Assembly: GCF_030581075.1 (NCBI RefSeq)
Contig: NZ_JAUQSW010000001.1
Location: 372,001 to 436,000, forward strand
From: Hymenobacter cheonanensis
Lineage (GTDB): Bacteria > Bacteroidota > Bacteroidia > Cytophagales > Hymenobacteraceae
Direction of reading: 5' to 3'
DNA: 64,000 bases
Shown here: positions 25,522 to 34,219 of the stretch, piece by piece
How positions within the stretch are numbered: the first letter of the stretch is position 1
Layout of the letters: every line of letters begins with the position of its first letter
Translations under genes and position numbers: made by a program
Notes under the pieces: generated by a model
Told to the model about the DNA's origin: nothing
Database searches by the model: none
What the model saw: the letters and a program-made list of their open reading frames with translations, nothing else

Positions 25522-26244
25522 CTACGATTTCACGAGCTTGCCGTGAGGCACCAGCGGCCGGCCCAGCAGCCAGGCCCGCACCAGCGCGTCGTCGGCCAGC
25601 ACGTTGCCCAGCACCCGGTAGTTGGAGGCTAGCGCGGGGTTGTTGTCGGCGGCCTCGCGCACCACGCCCACGTTGCGCAAGTACGACGAGTGCACCATTT
25701 GCACGGCCCCACCCTCGCGCACCCGCAAAAAGGCCACGTGAAAATCGAGCCCCACCACGTAGAGCCCCGGCCCCTGCGCCCGCACCTGCTGCAGAAACTC
25801 CGCCTGGCTCGTGCCCCGGTATCGGCTGATGTACGCCTCTGTCGTCAGGTTTTTAATGATATTTTCGGAAGTCTGTTTGGCCAGCAGCGTGCGCTGCAGC
25901 CGCAGGCCGGTGTGGTGCAAAGCGGTGGTCACGAAGTAGCCGCAGGCAATGCTGCCTTGCCGGGGCTCCCAGGTTTGGCCATAAAACGCCCAGGGCGTGC
26001 CCTCCCAGGCCGGAAACACGGTGCTGTCGAGGGCCGTGAGCCACAGCGCGCGGGCCTCGGCCAGGCACGCGGCGCGGGCCGCCGGGCTAGCCGCCTGCCG
26101 GTAGCGCGCCGCCAGCCCTTCGCGGCGCGCCACTAAGTGCCGCAGCGTGGCCCGGTAGGTCGGGGCTGAGTAGCTGGCAGGCTGCTGCGAGTAGCAACTG
26201 CTGATAACCAGCAGTAATAGGAGCACATAGGCGAGGTGTTTCAT
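25522..26244 (-). CDS. Lipoprotein, possible papain-like cysteine hydrolase
   Basis: The 240-residue protein has a lipoprotein signal with Cys17 (LVISSC). Possible catalytic features are Cys in GSIACGYFVTTALHHTG at a helix start and His in LDFHVAFLRV in a following strand. That order recalls NlpC/P60 or other papain-like enzymes, but the family is not certain. It would sit in the periplasm or outer membrane. It is convergent with the Rof-like gene, only 7 bases apart, with no hairpin between. Confidence 0.55.
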   Translation of the reverse strand: MKHLAYVLLLLLVISSCYSQQPASYSAPTYRATLRHLVARREGLAARYRQAASPAARAACLAEARALWLTALDSTVFPAWEGTPWAFYGQTWEPRQGSIACGYFVTTALHHTGLRLQRTLLAKQTSENIIKNLTTEAYISRYRGTSQAEFLQQVRAQGPGLYVVGLDFHVAFLRVREGGAVQMVHSSYLRNVGVVREAADNNPALASNYRVLGNVLADDALVRAWLLGRPLVPHGKLVKS

Positions 26245-26367
26245 AGAGCGCGGCGCGGCTAAAGCTGCGCTGTAACGCTCATTTTTTGCTAGCTGGTATT
26301 GCGGGGCTGCCTGTATGTTTTTACCCCTTATTTAAAGAGCTAGCCCAACCCAGCAGAAGCCGCTGCA

Positions 26368-27495
26368 CTACGTCCAGTACTGCACCGGCGCATTGGGAAA
26401 TCGGCGCTGCCACTCGGCGTAGAACCAAGCCTTCAGCTCCTTCATGGTGGGCAGGTCGTACACATATTTGAGGCCGCCGAACTTGTTGCGCTTCACGGCG
26501 CGGGTGCTTTCGTCGAGGTCAAGGCTCGTGCCCGGGTACCACCCTAGCAGCACCTCCTTCGAGCCGGGCGTGAAGCGGTGCGTGATGAACTCCACGGTGA
26601 GGTCGCAGTCGAAATCGAAGGCCGCCCGCAAGCGGTCGAACAGCTGGCCGTAGTGCTGCTGCCAGTCGGGCAGGGGCATAATGGGCGCCAGCACCACGCC
26701 CACCGGGTAGCCTCCGCCGCCCTGCGCCACCGGCAGCGCCAGCCGCCGCAGCGCCTGAATGCGGGCCTCCACGCTCGCGGTGCCACCCTCGAGCTGGCGG
26801 GCCAGCGGCTCGGCATTGAGCGAGGCGCGGGCACGGGTGTGGCCCTGGTGCGGCAGGCCTAGCAGGCTATCCACGTGGTCGTACTTGCTCACGAAGCGCA
26901 GGCGGGCGCCCTCGCGGCCAGCAAAATACTTCACTGTTTCGGCGAGCGCGCCGGTGAGGTGCTCGATGCCCAGCACGTCGGTGTAGCAGCTGGCCTCGAA
27001 GCTCACGGGGCGGCCGGGCCGCTCGTACAACTGCGTGTTTTCGAGCAGCTTGGGCAGGTTGGCAAAAGCACGCACCACGGGCGGGCCGCTGAGGCTGCCG
27101 GCCAGGTAGCAGTACTGGCAGTGCGCCGGGCAGCCCTCGGCCAGGTTGAGCTGGTAGTCGGCCGAGGGCGGCGTGGGCTGCAGGCGCAGCGCCCCGGCGG
27201 GCGCGTTCACCACGGCCAGGGTAGTTTTGGCGGTGCGGTAGGTGGCGCGCTCGTCTTCGCCACGCAGGCCGGTGAGGCGGTTGCTTTTGAGCAGCTCGAT
27301 GGGCAAATTCAGCGCCTGGGCGCGGGCCAGTATTTGCTGGCCATACGCTTCCTGCAAGGCATCAGGCGTAAACAATACGCGCTGGGGCTGCCACAGCTTG
27401 GCGCCGTGCGTGCGGGGCGCGGCGGCCTCGGCGGGGGCTAGCGGGCGGGCTGTTTCGGGGGCGTTGAGGACGGGCAAAAAGAGGTCGGTCTGCAT
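26368..27495 (-). CDS. splB: Spore photoproduct lyase-like radical SAM protein
   Basis: This 375-residue radical SAM enzyme has the cluster motif GCPAHCQYCYL (CxxxCxxC), followed by SFEASCYTDVLGIEHLTG and GVVLAPIMPLPDW, characteristic of the SplB family. In Bacillus SplB repairs spore photoproduct in DNA. This organism group does not sporulate, so a role in UV damage repair of dehydrated or irradiated cells is plausible but inferred. A BLUF blue-light receptor is encoded about 1.5 kb away. No partner gene is adjacent on the same strand. Confidence 0.85.
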   Translation of the reverse strand: MQTDLFLPVLNAPETARPLAPAEAAAPRTHGAKLWQPQRVLFTPDALQEAYGQQILARAQALNLPIELLKSNRLTGLRGEDERATYRTAKTTLAVVNAPAGALRLQPTPPSADYQLNLAEGCPAHCQYCYLAGSLSGPPVVRAFANLPKLLENTQLYERPGRPVSFEASCYTDVLGIEHLTGALAETVKYFAGREGARLRFVSKYDHVDSLLGLPHQGHTRARASLNAEPLARQLEGGTASVEARIQALRRLALPVAQGGGGYPVGVVLAPIMPLPDWQQHYGQLFDRLRAAFDFDCDLTVEFITHRFTPGSKEVLLGWYPGTSLDLDESTRAVKRNKFGGLKYVYDLPTMKELKAWFYAEWQRRFPNAPVQYWT

Positions 27496-27581
27496 TACGT
27501 ACTCAACGCCAGCGAGCCCGGAATAAGTCGTTTTGGGCTACGTTTGACGGCAATTAATTCGATTGATTATCAGTATCATGC

Positions 27582-27715
27582 AAAACGTTTGTCATGCTGA
27601 GCGCAGCGCAGCGGAGTCGAAGCATCTTGGCTGGGGTACTAACTCCTGGCGCTAGCAACGAAGCGGCCAAGATGCTTCGACTCCGCTGCGCTGCGCTCAG
27701 CATGACAAACGTTTT
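27582..27715. repeat. Inverted repeat, class A
   Basis: Arms of about 50 bases beginning AAAACGTTTGTCATGCTGAG flank a centre containing ACTAACTCC and GCTAGCAACGAAG, the same centre as the copy at 2654. Compensating sequence at the outer ends (AAAACG / CGTTTT) is private to this copy. Confidence 0.9.
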
Positions 27716-27752
27716 TTTTGCGCAGCTTTGCAATACTAAAGCCTATTTTTCA

Positions 27753-28400
27753 ATGCCCGACCCTCCTTCCCCTACCGGCCCGGACCCCGGCACGCGGCAC
27801 CCCGTGGGCGGCCACGAGCGGCTGGTTTTTTTGAAGAATATCCTCACCAACCCGCTCATCGAAGTGGGCGACTATACGTACTACGACGACTTTGACGACG
27901 TGCGCAATTTTGAGCGCAACGTGCTGTATCACTTCCCATTTATTGGCGACAAGCTGCGCATTGGGCGCTTTTGCCAGATTGCCTCGGGAGTGAAATTTGT
28001 TATGAACGGCGGCAACCACCGCACCGACCTGTTTACCACCTACCCATTCCCGGTTTTCGGCCAGGGCTGGGAGGCGGCATTTGACCCGGCCACGTTTCCG
28101 AGCAAGGGCGACTTGGTGGTGGAAAACGACGTGTGGCTAGGCCACGATGCCCTGCTGATGCCCGGCGTGCGGGTGGGCAACGGCGCCATTGTGGCCACGC
28201 GGGCCGTGGTCACGCGCGACGTGCCCGACTACGCCATCGTGGCCGGCAACCCAGCCCAGGTAGTGCGCCGGCGCTTCGACGAGGCCACCGTGGCCCGGCT
28301 GCTGGCCGTGGCGTGGTGGCACTGGGACGCGGCCAAAATCACGCGCCACCAGCGGGCCATTTGCAGCCTCGATATTGAGGCGCTGGAACGGGCGGCCTAG
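27753..28400 (+). CDS. Xenobiotic acetyltransferase-like protein (Vat/CatB, hexapeptide repeat)
   Basis: The 215-residue protein has a left-handed beta-helix: IGDKLRIGRFCQIASGVKFV, DVWLGHDALLMPGVRVGNGAIV, GAIVATRAVVTRDVP and IVAGNPAQVVRRRF. The loop NGGNHRTDLFTTYPFPVFG with its His matches the catalytic region of streptogramin/chloramphenicol-type (Vat/CatB) acetyltransferases. It could acetylate an antibiotic or an endogenous metabolite; resistance is not shown. The start at 27753 lies just after the class A repeat; the longer ORF runs through the repeat and is not credible. Confidence 0.82.
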   Translation: MPDPPSPTGPDPGTRHPVGGHERLVFLKNILTNPLIEVGDYTYYDDFDDVRNFERNVLYHFPFIGDKLRIGRFCQIASGVKFVMNGGNHRTDLFTTYPFPVFGQGWEAAFDPATFPSKGDLVVENDVWLGHDALLMPGVRVGNGAIVATRAVVTRDVPDYAIVAGNPAQVVRRRFDEATVARLLAVAWWHWDAAKITRHQRAICSLDIEALERAA

Positions 28401-28424
28401 CCGGGTTTTGCGTATAGCTGGGCC

Positions 28425-28940
28425 ATGACCGATGCCCCACTTATCCTCACGCTGACCCTGGACGAAGCCAGCCAGGCTTTTTTTGATGCCCAGCGCAAGA
28501 AGTATTTTCCACCTAAAATCAACTACCTCGGGGCGCACCTCACGCTGTTTCACGCCCTGCCGGGCCCGGAGGAAGCGGCTATCTGCGCCTACCTGGCCGA
28601 GGTAGCAGCTAGCCAGCCCGCGCCGCTGCCGCTGCAAGTCACGGGCCTCAAATTTATGGGGCGCGGCGTGATGTACACCCTCGCCAACCCCGACCTGCCG
28701 GCCCTGCACCGCCGCCTGCAGCAGCAGTGGCAACCCTGGCTATCGGCGCAAGACCAGCAGGGCCTGCGCCCCCACATCACGGTGCAAAACAAGGTAGACC
28801 CCGCCGTGGCGCGGGCCTTGCTGAGCGAATTGGAAGCTCGTTTCCAGCCCTTTGCGGCGCAGGGCACGGGGCTGGCGCTGTGGGCCTACCGGGGCGGGCC
28901 CTGGGAGCGGCGGCAGGTGTTTCCGTTTGGGGCGGGCTAG
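28425..28940 (+). CDS. 2H phosphoesterase (LigT-like 2'-5' RNA ligase family)
   Basis: The 171-residue protein carries the two catalytic His motifs of the 2H superfamily: HLTLFHALP near residue 44 and RPHITVQNK near residue 122. These enzymes hydrolyse or ligate 2',5'-linked or cyclic phosphates in RNA or small molecules. It follows the acetyltransferase by 24 bases on the same strand and is convergent with the BLUF gene with only 4 bases between stops. Confidence 0.82.
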   Translation: MTDAPLILTLTLDEASQAFFDAQRKKYFPPKINYLGAHLTLFHALPGPEEAAICAYLAEVAASQPAPLPLQVTGLKFMGRGVMYTLANPDLPALHRRLQQQWQPWLSAQDQQGLRPHITVQNKVDPAVARALLSELEARFQPFAAQGTGLALWAYRGGPWERRQVFPFGAG

Positions 28941-28944
28941 CCCC

Positions 28945-29388
28945 TCAAATCAGCTCCAGATGGGTGCTGGCCGCCATAAACTCGCTGAGCAGCGGCTGGG
29001 TGGTGGTGCCCAGGCCCGCCAGCACCAGTTGGGGCGGCGTAAGGTAGCCGGGCAGCTGCGGCCAGTCGGGGCGGTTGGGCGGGGGCGCAAAGCTCATGTG
29101 CCACTCCTTGTACTCGCGCCGGGGCACCAGCCCATCGGCCAGCTTTTCGAGGCGGCCGTGGCGCGGGTCGGCCGCAATGCGGGCGTAGAGGCAGCGCACG
29201 GCCGCCGGGCAGCCTTCCAGCACCTGCACAAACCGGCCGCCCCCGTACATGAGGACGCCCGTAATGCCGGCCCGCTCGTTGAAACCCCGGGACTGCTTTA
29301 GCAGTTGCAGCAAGGCTGCTTCCCCAAATTCGACAATCGCCGTGCTAATGTAGACGATGCTATAACAACCTCCTGGTTCACTCTCCAT
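28945..29388 (-). CDS. BLUF blue-light photoreceptor (stand-alone)
   Basis: The 147-residue protein is essentially one BLUF domain that binds FAD. Key residues can be placed by comparison with AppA: Tyr13 in SIVYIS, Asn37 in FNERAGITG, Gln55 in GRFVQVLEG, and the Trp/Met pair in EYKEWHMSF. LYARIAADPRHGRLE completes the fold. There is no fused output domain, so it must act through a partner protein. The convergent neighbour is the 2H phosphoesterase and the divergent neighbour is mqo. Spore-photoproduct-lyase-like splB is nearby, hinting at a light or UV response context. Confidence 0.9.
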   Translation of the reverse strand: MESEPGGCYSIVYISTAIVEFGEAALLQLLKQSRGFNERAGITGVLMYGGGRFVQVLEGCPAAVRCLYARIAADPRHGRLEKLADGLVPRREYKEWHMSFAPPPNRPDWPQLPGYLTPPQLVLAGLGTTTQPLLSEFMAASTHLELI

Positions 29389-29518
29389 CCTTGCTAAGCA
29401 CCCCGGCGCTCTTCGTATCTAGTAGGTAGCTTCTGCTGGCCATTCTTTCTTTTGCAGCTATTGCATAGCTGCTTGCCAGTGCAAATTTACCCTGGCAAGT
29501 GCTATTTCCTTCCTTTTT

Positions 29519-31021
29519 ATGGATTTAAAAACTTCACCTGCCAAGCCGCTGACCGCTGATATCGTGCTCATTGGCGCCGGCATCATGAGCGCTACGCTGG
29601 GCGTGCTGCTCAAAGAGCTAGACCCTAGCCTGACCCTGGCCGTGTATGAGCGCCTCGACGAGGTGGCCGCCGAAAGCTCCGATGCCTGGAATAATGCCGG
29701 CACCGGCCACTCGGCTTTTTGCGAACTCAACTACACCCCCCAGCGCCCCGACGGCAGCGTGGATATCTCCAAGGCCGACAAAATCGCCGAGCAGTTTGAG
29801 CTAAGCAAACAGCTGTGGGCCAGCCTGGTAGAAGAAAGCAAGCTGCCCGACCCGAGCGCCTTTATTCACAGCATTCCGCACATGAGCTTTGTGTGGGGCA
29901 CCGAAAACGTGGCCTACCTGCGCACGCGCTACGAGGCGCTGCTGGGCTCGCCGCTGTTTGCGGGCATGGAGTTCAGCACCGACCCGGCCGAGATTGAGCG
30001 CTGGATACCGCTGGTGATGGACGGCCGCGACCCTGGCCAGCCCGTGGCCGCCACGCGCATGGCCATCGGCACCGACGTCAATTTTGGGGCCCTCACCCGC
30101 GCCTTGTTCGACAACCTGCGCCGGCAACCGGGCGTCAGCTTCGAGCTAGGGCAGGAAATTGAGGATATCCGCCGCAAGGAAGGCGGCCTGTGGCGCGTGA
30201 AAATCCGCGACCGGGCCACCGGCAAAAGCCGCAAGGCATACACGCGCTTTGTCTTTATTGGGGCGGGCGGCGGCTCGCTCACGCTGCTCGAAAAATCGGG
30301 CATTCCGGAGGCCAATGGCTTTGGCGGCTTCCCCGTGAGCGGGCAGTGGCTGAAGTGCACCAAGCCCGAGGTTATTGCCCGCCACGATGCCAAGGTGTAC
30401 GGCAAGGCCGCCGTGGGCTCGCCGCCCATGTCGGTGCCCCACCTCGACACCCGCCAGATAAACGGCCGCCAGGAGCTGCTCTTCGGCCCCTACGCCGGCT
30501 TCAGCACCAAGTTTTTGAAGCGCGGCTCCTACGCCGACTTGTTCCGCTCGATTGAGCTGGGCAACATCCGGCCGCTGCTCTACGCCGGGGCGCGCAACAT
30601 TCCGCTCACTAAGTACCTCATCGGGCAGGTGCTCCAAACGCCCGAGCAGCGCATCGCGGCCCTGCGCGAGTACTACCCCGAGGCCCGCCCCGAAGACTGG
30701 CAGCTCGAAACGGCCGGCCAGCGCGTGCAGGTCATCAAGAAGGATAAAAAACAGGGTGGCGTACTGGAGTTTGGCACCGAGGTGGTAACGGCCGCCGACG
30801 GCTCCATTGCCGCGCTGCTGGGCGCCTCGCCGGGGGCTAGCACGGCCGTCAGCATCATGCTGGATTTGGTGCAGCGCTGCTTTCCCGAGCACGCCGCCTC
30901 GCCCGCGTGGCAGGCCACCTTCCGGCGGCTGGTGCCGTCGTTCGGCCAGCATCTGGCTGCTAATGCGGCGCTTACCCAGCAGGTGCGGGCGCACTCAGCG
31001 CAGGTATTGAACCTGGTGTAA
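29519..31021 (+). CDS. mqo: Malate:quinone oxidoreductase
   Basis: This 500-residue FAD enzyme oxidises malate to oxaloacetate with quinone as acceptor at the inner membrane, replacing or complementing malate dehydrogenase in the TCA cycle. The dinucleotide-binding motif IVLIGAGIMSATLG and the family signature WNNAGTGHSAFCELNYTPQ are clear. GGFPVSGQWLKC and FGPYAGFSTKFLKRGSY further match Mqo. It is full length. It is transcribed alone; a class C repeat follows. Confidence 0.95.
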   Translation: MDLKTSPAKPLTADIVLIGAGIMSATLGVLLKELDPSLTLAVYERLDEVAAESSDAWNNAGTGHSAFCELNYTPQRPDGSVDISKADKIAEQFELSKQLWASLVEESKLPDPSAFIHSIPHMSFVWGTENVAYLRTRYEALLGSPLFAGMEFSTDPAEIERWIPLVMDGRDPGQPVAATRMAIGTDVNFGALTRALFDNLRRQPGVSFELGQEIEDIRRKEGGLWRVKIRDRATGKSRKAYTRFVFIGAGGGSLTLLEKSGIPEANGFGGFPVSGQWLKCTKPEVIARHDAKVYGKAAVGSPPMSVPHLDTRQINGRQELLFGPYAGFSTKFLKRGSYADLFRSIELGNIRPLLYAGARNIPLTKYLIGQVLQTPEQRIAALREYYPEARPEDWQLETAGQRVQVIKKDKKQGGVLEFGTEVVTAADGSIAALLGASPGASTAVSIMLDLVQRCFPEHAASPAWQATFRRLVPSFGQHLAANAALTQQVRAHSAQVLNLV

Positions 31022-31055
31022 ATACTCGCTTATTGATTATAACAGCCATTGGTCT

Positions 31056-31141
31056 GTCATTGCGAGCCTGCGAAGCAATCGCACCCGAACGAGTCGTGCA
31101 GGTTTCGTTCGGGTGCGATTGCTTCGCAGGCTCGCAATGAC
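31056..31141. repeat. Inverted repeat, class C (TCATTGCGAGCCTGCGAAGC type)
   Basis: The arms GTCATTGCGAGCCTGCGAAG and complement, extended by CAATCGCACCCGAACGA, are near perfect, with a short centre. The sequence differs from the class A arms though both begin GTCAT. It lies between mqo and pncA. Confidence 0.9.
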
Positions 31142-31179
31142 AAAAGATATTACCTAGCCCGGTTTTTAACTGCTTTTCT

Positions 31180-31794
31180 ATGACCTGCTTATTGCTCATC
31201 GACTTTCAGCTTGATTTCCTGCCCGGCGGCGCCCTGGCCGTGGATGGAGGCAACGCTATTCTGCCACTGCTCAACGACTTGCAGCCGCGCTTCGACCTGG
31301 TGGTGGCCACTCAGGACTGGCACCCGGCCGGGCACCGCAGCTTTGCCAGCACCCACCCCGGCCAGGAAGCATTCAGCGAAATACAGTGGCAGGGCCTGCC
31401 CCAACGCCTCTGGCCCGACCACTGCGTGCAGGGCTCGCCGGGCGCCGCGCTGCACCCCGGCCTCAACCTTGACCGCGTGGAAGCTATTTTTCGCAAAGGC
31501 ACTGACCCCGAATTGGATAGCTACAGCGCATTCTTCGATAATGGCCACCGCCGCGCCACCGGCCTCACGGGCTACCTGCGGGCGCGGGGCATTACGCAGG
31601 TGTTCGTGGCCGGGCTAGCCACCGACTACTGCGTGTATTACTCGGCCAAGGATGCCCACGGCGAAGGCTTCGAGGTAGCCGTGCTTGAGGACGCCAGCCG
31701 GGGCATCGCGCCCGAGAGCATAGCCGCCGCCAAGGCCGACCTGCTGGCACTGGGCGTGCGCTTTGTGCAGGCCAGCGAGGTGCTGGCGGGCTAG
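31180..31794 (+). CDS. pncA: Nicotinamidase
   Basis: The 204-residue enzyme converts nicotinamide to nicotinate for NAD salvage. The catalytic triad is visible as Asp8 in LLIDFQ, Lys in FRKGTDPELDS and Cys in ATDYCVYYSAKDA. Metal ligands are in ATQDWHPAGHRSF, and HCVQGSPGA is also typical. It is full length. No other NAD genes are adjacent. Confidence 0.93.
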   Translation: MTCLLLIDFQLDFLPGGALAVDGGNAILPLLNDLQPRFDLVVATQDWHPAGHRSFASTHPGQEAFSEIQWQGLPQRLWPDHCVQGSPGAALHPGLNLDRVEAIFRKGTDPELDSYSAFFDNGHRRATGLTGYLRARGITQVFVAGLATDYCVYYSAKDAHGEGFEVAVLEDASRGIAPESIAAAKADLLALGVRFVQASEVLAG

Positions 31795-31810
31795 CCGGTC
31801 TATTCACAGA

Positions 31811-31921
31811 AAACGGCCGTCATGCTGAGCTTGCCGAAGCATCTTGCTTGCGTCGCTAGGGTTACTAATCCTAACGTTGCGAGCAAGATGTCGGCAAGCT
31901 CAGCATGACGACCGTCTTTTT
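31811..31921. repeat. Inverted repeat, class A, between convergent genes
   Basis: Arms start AAACGGCCGTCATGCTGAGC, then TTGCCGAAGCATCTTGC. The centre has GTTACTAATCCTAAC. One arm lacks four bases in the CTTC of the matching strand, so the stem carries an internal bulge. T-rich flank after 31917 may help terminate pncA. Confidence 0.88.
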
Positions 31922-31940
31922 TTGACGCCGCTCCCCTGTT

Positions 31941-33056
31941 TTACGGGTTAATCGTCACGATGCTGCCGTCGGGGTTGCGCTTGAGTTCGGTCACTTTCAC
32001 GTTGCGCAGCCAGGTTTTGCCGCTGAGCTGGGTGTCGTGGTAGAAAATGTACCACTTGCCCTTGAATTCGACGATGGAGTGGTGGGTGGTCCAGCCCTGC
32101 ACGGGGTTCATAATGACGCCTTTGTAGGTGAAGGGGCCGGTGGGCGAGTCGCTCACGGCGTACACGAGCAGGTGGGTGTCGCCGGTCGAGTACGAGAAAT
32201 AGTACTTGCCCTGGTACTTGTGCAGCCAGCCGCCCTCGAAGAAGCGCCGCTTGGTATCGCTGGCCAGCAAGGGCTTGCCGGCTTCGTCCACAAGCTTGAT
32301 TTCCTTAACCGGGCCGGCAAAGTGCTTCATGTCGGCGCTGAGCTGGGCCACGCGCGGGCCAATGGCGGGCTCGTTGCCGTCGGGCTTTTTCTCGGGGGCG
32401 TTGGCGTCGTAGGTGCCGGTTTTCCAGCGCTGCAGCTGGCCGCCCCAGAGGCCGCCAAAGTACATGTAGGCCTTGCCATCGGTGTCGGTAAACACGGCCG
32501 GGTCAATGCTGTAGCTGCCCGCAATGGGCGCTGGGTCGGCCTTGAACGGGCCGGTGGGCGACTGGCTGGTAGCCACGCCCATGCGGAACACGTCCTGCTT
32601 GTCCTTCACCGGAAAATACAGGTAGTACGTACCGTTCTTGAAGGCCGCGTCGGGCGCCCACAGCTGGCGGCCGGCCCAGGGAATATCCTTGAGGTCGAGG
32701 GCCACGCCGTGGTCGGTGACTTTGCCGCCCACGCTGTCCAGCGATAGAATGTGGTAGTCGCGCATGGCAAAGTGGTCGCCCTTGTCATTCTCCGGAATGC
32801 CCGCCTCGATGTCGTGCGAGGGGTAGATGTAAAGCTTGCCGTTGAAGACGTGCGCCGAGGGGTCGGCGGTGTAAATGCTGCTGATGAGCGGCTGGCTCAG
32901 GTATTTGGGCTTGCCGCCCGTGGTATCGGCCGGGGCGCCGGGGGTGCCGGTGGCCGGCTGGCCGGCAGTTTGGGTGGGCTGGCTTTGGCAGGCGGCCAGG
33001 GCTAGCGGGGCGGCAAGCAGCAGGGCCGCCCGGTGAGAAGCGAGGGTACGCAGCAT
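31941..33056 (-). CDS. Glycoside hydrolase family 43 lipoprotein
   Basis: This 371-residue lipoprotein (Cys23 in PLALAAC) has a five-bladed propeller typical of GH43 arabinofuranosidases/xylosidases. The catalytic base is the Asp in YTADPSAHVF, the pKa-modulating Asp lies in YSIDPAVFTDTDG, and the acid Glu is probably in FFEGGWLHKYQGKYY. Blade-like strands GTYYLYFPVKD and KWYIFYHDT recur. It should remove arabinose or xylose side chains from plant polysaccharides at the cell surface or in the periplasm. A Thr/Pro/Gly linker follows the lipobox. ATG at 33056 is preferred over 33089 because it starts the signal. Confidence 0.88.
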   Translation of the reverse strand: MLRTLASHRAALLLAAPLALAACQSQPTQTAGQPATGTPGAPADTTGGKPKYLSQPLISSIYTADPSAHVFNGKLYIYPSHDIEAGIPENDKGDHFAMRDYHILSLDSVGGKVTDHGVALDLKDIPWAGRQLWAPDAAFKNGTYYLYFPVKDKQDVFRMGVATSQSPTGPFKADPAPIAGSYSIDPAVFTDTDGKAYMYFGGLWGGQLQRWKTGTYDANAPEKKPDGNEPAIGPRVAQLSADMKHFAGPVKEIKLVDEAGKPLLASDTKRRFFEGGWLHKYQGKYYFSYSTGDTHLLVYAVSDSPTGPFTYKGVIMNPVQGWTTHHSIVEFKGKWYIFYHDTQLSGKTWLRNVKVTELKRNPDGSIVTINP

Positions 33057-33190
33057 CTTCGGGAGAGGTGGTTGGTGGTGGGGCCGCAAGCTAGCGCGCA
33101 GTTTTTTGGCTCATCTATCGGTTTCGTTTGGATAGGCCCTAGCCCCGCGGGGCGGGCGCAACCACGGCCCGGCCCAGCCGTTTTTACCCC

Positions 33191-34033
33191 ATGGACTTAC
33201 AGCCCCGCAGCACGGCTCCCGGCTGGCAGCACACCGCCTACCGCATTATTTTTGAGTCGGATACGCGCGCCGGGCGCGCCTTCGACATTGCCCTGCTGGT
33301 AGCCATTGTGCTGAGCGTGCTCACGGTGATGCTCGACAGCGTGGAGCACATCCGGCTCGAATTTGGCGGATACCTGCGGGGGCTGGAGTGGTTTTTTACC
33401 GGCCTTTTCCTGCTTGAGTACCTGGCCCGGCTGCTGGTGGTGCGCCGCCCGCTGGCCTACGCCCTGAGCTTGCTGGGCATCATCGACTTTCTGTCCATCA
33501 TGCCCACGCTGGCGGCGCTGCTGGTGGCGAGCAGCCGCTACTTGCTGGCCATTCGCACGCTGCGGCTGCTGCGGGTATTTCGCATTTTCAAGCTGGGGCG
33601 CTTTGTGGGCGAGGGCGAGTTTATCGTGACGGCGCTGAAGGCCAGCCGGTTTAAAATCCTGGTTTTTCTCTCGGCCGTGCTCTTGCTGGCCATCGCCGTG
33701 GGCTCGCTGATGTACGTGGTGGAGGGCGGACACAACGGCTTCACGAGCATCCCGAAGAGTATTTACTGGGCCATCGTGACGCTTACCACGGTGGGCTACG
33801 GCGATATTTCGCCCCACACCGTGCTCGGGCAGGCCCTGGCCTCGGTGCTCATGATTTTGGGCTACGCCATCATTGCCGTGCCCACCGGCATCGTATCGGC
33901 CCAGATGGCGCTGCCCGCTAGCCCGGCTACGGCGCCTACGCCGGCCTTCAAGCAAGCCGCCTGCCCTAGCTGCCAGGCCACCGGGCACCGGCCCGAAGCA
34001 GCCTTTTGCTGGCAGTGCGGCGGGCCGGTGTGA
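33191..34033 (+). CDS. Voltage-gated-type potassium channel with C-terminal zinc ribbon
   Basis: The 280-residue protein has six transmembrane segments: S1 near residue 35, an Arg-rich S4 (AIRTLRLLRVFRIFKLGRF) and a pore with selectivity filter TLTTVGYGDI. It resembles bacterial Kv-type ion transporters. After S6 and a short Pro/Ala linker it ends with CPSCQATG and FCWQCGGPV, four cysteines in a zinc-ribbon arrangement. This cytoplasmic addition could be a regulatory or assembly domain. It is monocistronic with a class A repeat downstream. Confidence 0.88.
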   Translation: MDLQPRSTAPGWQHTAYRIIFESDTRAGRAFDIALLVAIVLSVLTVMLDSVEHIRLEFGGYLRGLEWFFTGLFLLEYLARLLVVRRPLAYALSLLGIIDFLSIMPTLAALLVASSRYLLAIRTLRLLRVFRIFKLGRFVGEGEFIVTALKASRFKILVFLSAVLLLAIAVGSLMYVVEGGHNGFTSIPKSIYWAIVTLTTVGYGDISPHTVLGQALASVLMILGYAIIAVPTGIVSAQMALPASPATAPTPAFKQAACPSCQATGHRPEAAFCWQCGGPV

Positions 34034-34069
34034 GGGCATACAAAACAAACCGCCCGTCATGCTGATTCA

Positions 34070-34183
34070 TAACCGTCCGTCATGCTGAGCTTGCCGAAGC
34101 ATCTTGGCTGGTTGCGTAAAGGACCATTTTCCTCACGTACCCTGGTAAGATGCTTCGGCAAGCTCAGCATGACGGACGGTTAT
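34070..34183. repeat. Inverted repeat, class A, with partial copy alongside
   Basis: Arms begin TAACCGTCCGTCATGCTGAG and carry TTGCCGAAGCATCTTGGC as in the 31811 copy. A truncated arm, CCGCCCGTCATGCTGA, lies at about 34050-34065 immediately before it, as if one element had been inserted into another. Confidence 0.88.
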
Positions 34184-34219
34184 TACTTACTTGTCATCTG
34201 AATGCCTAGCAGCCAACTC

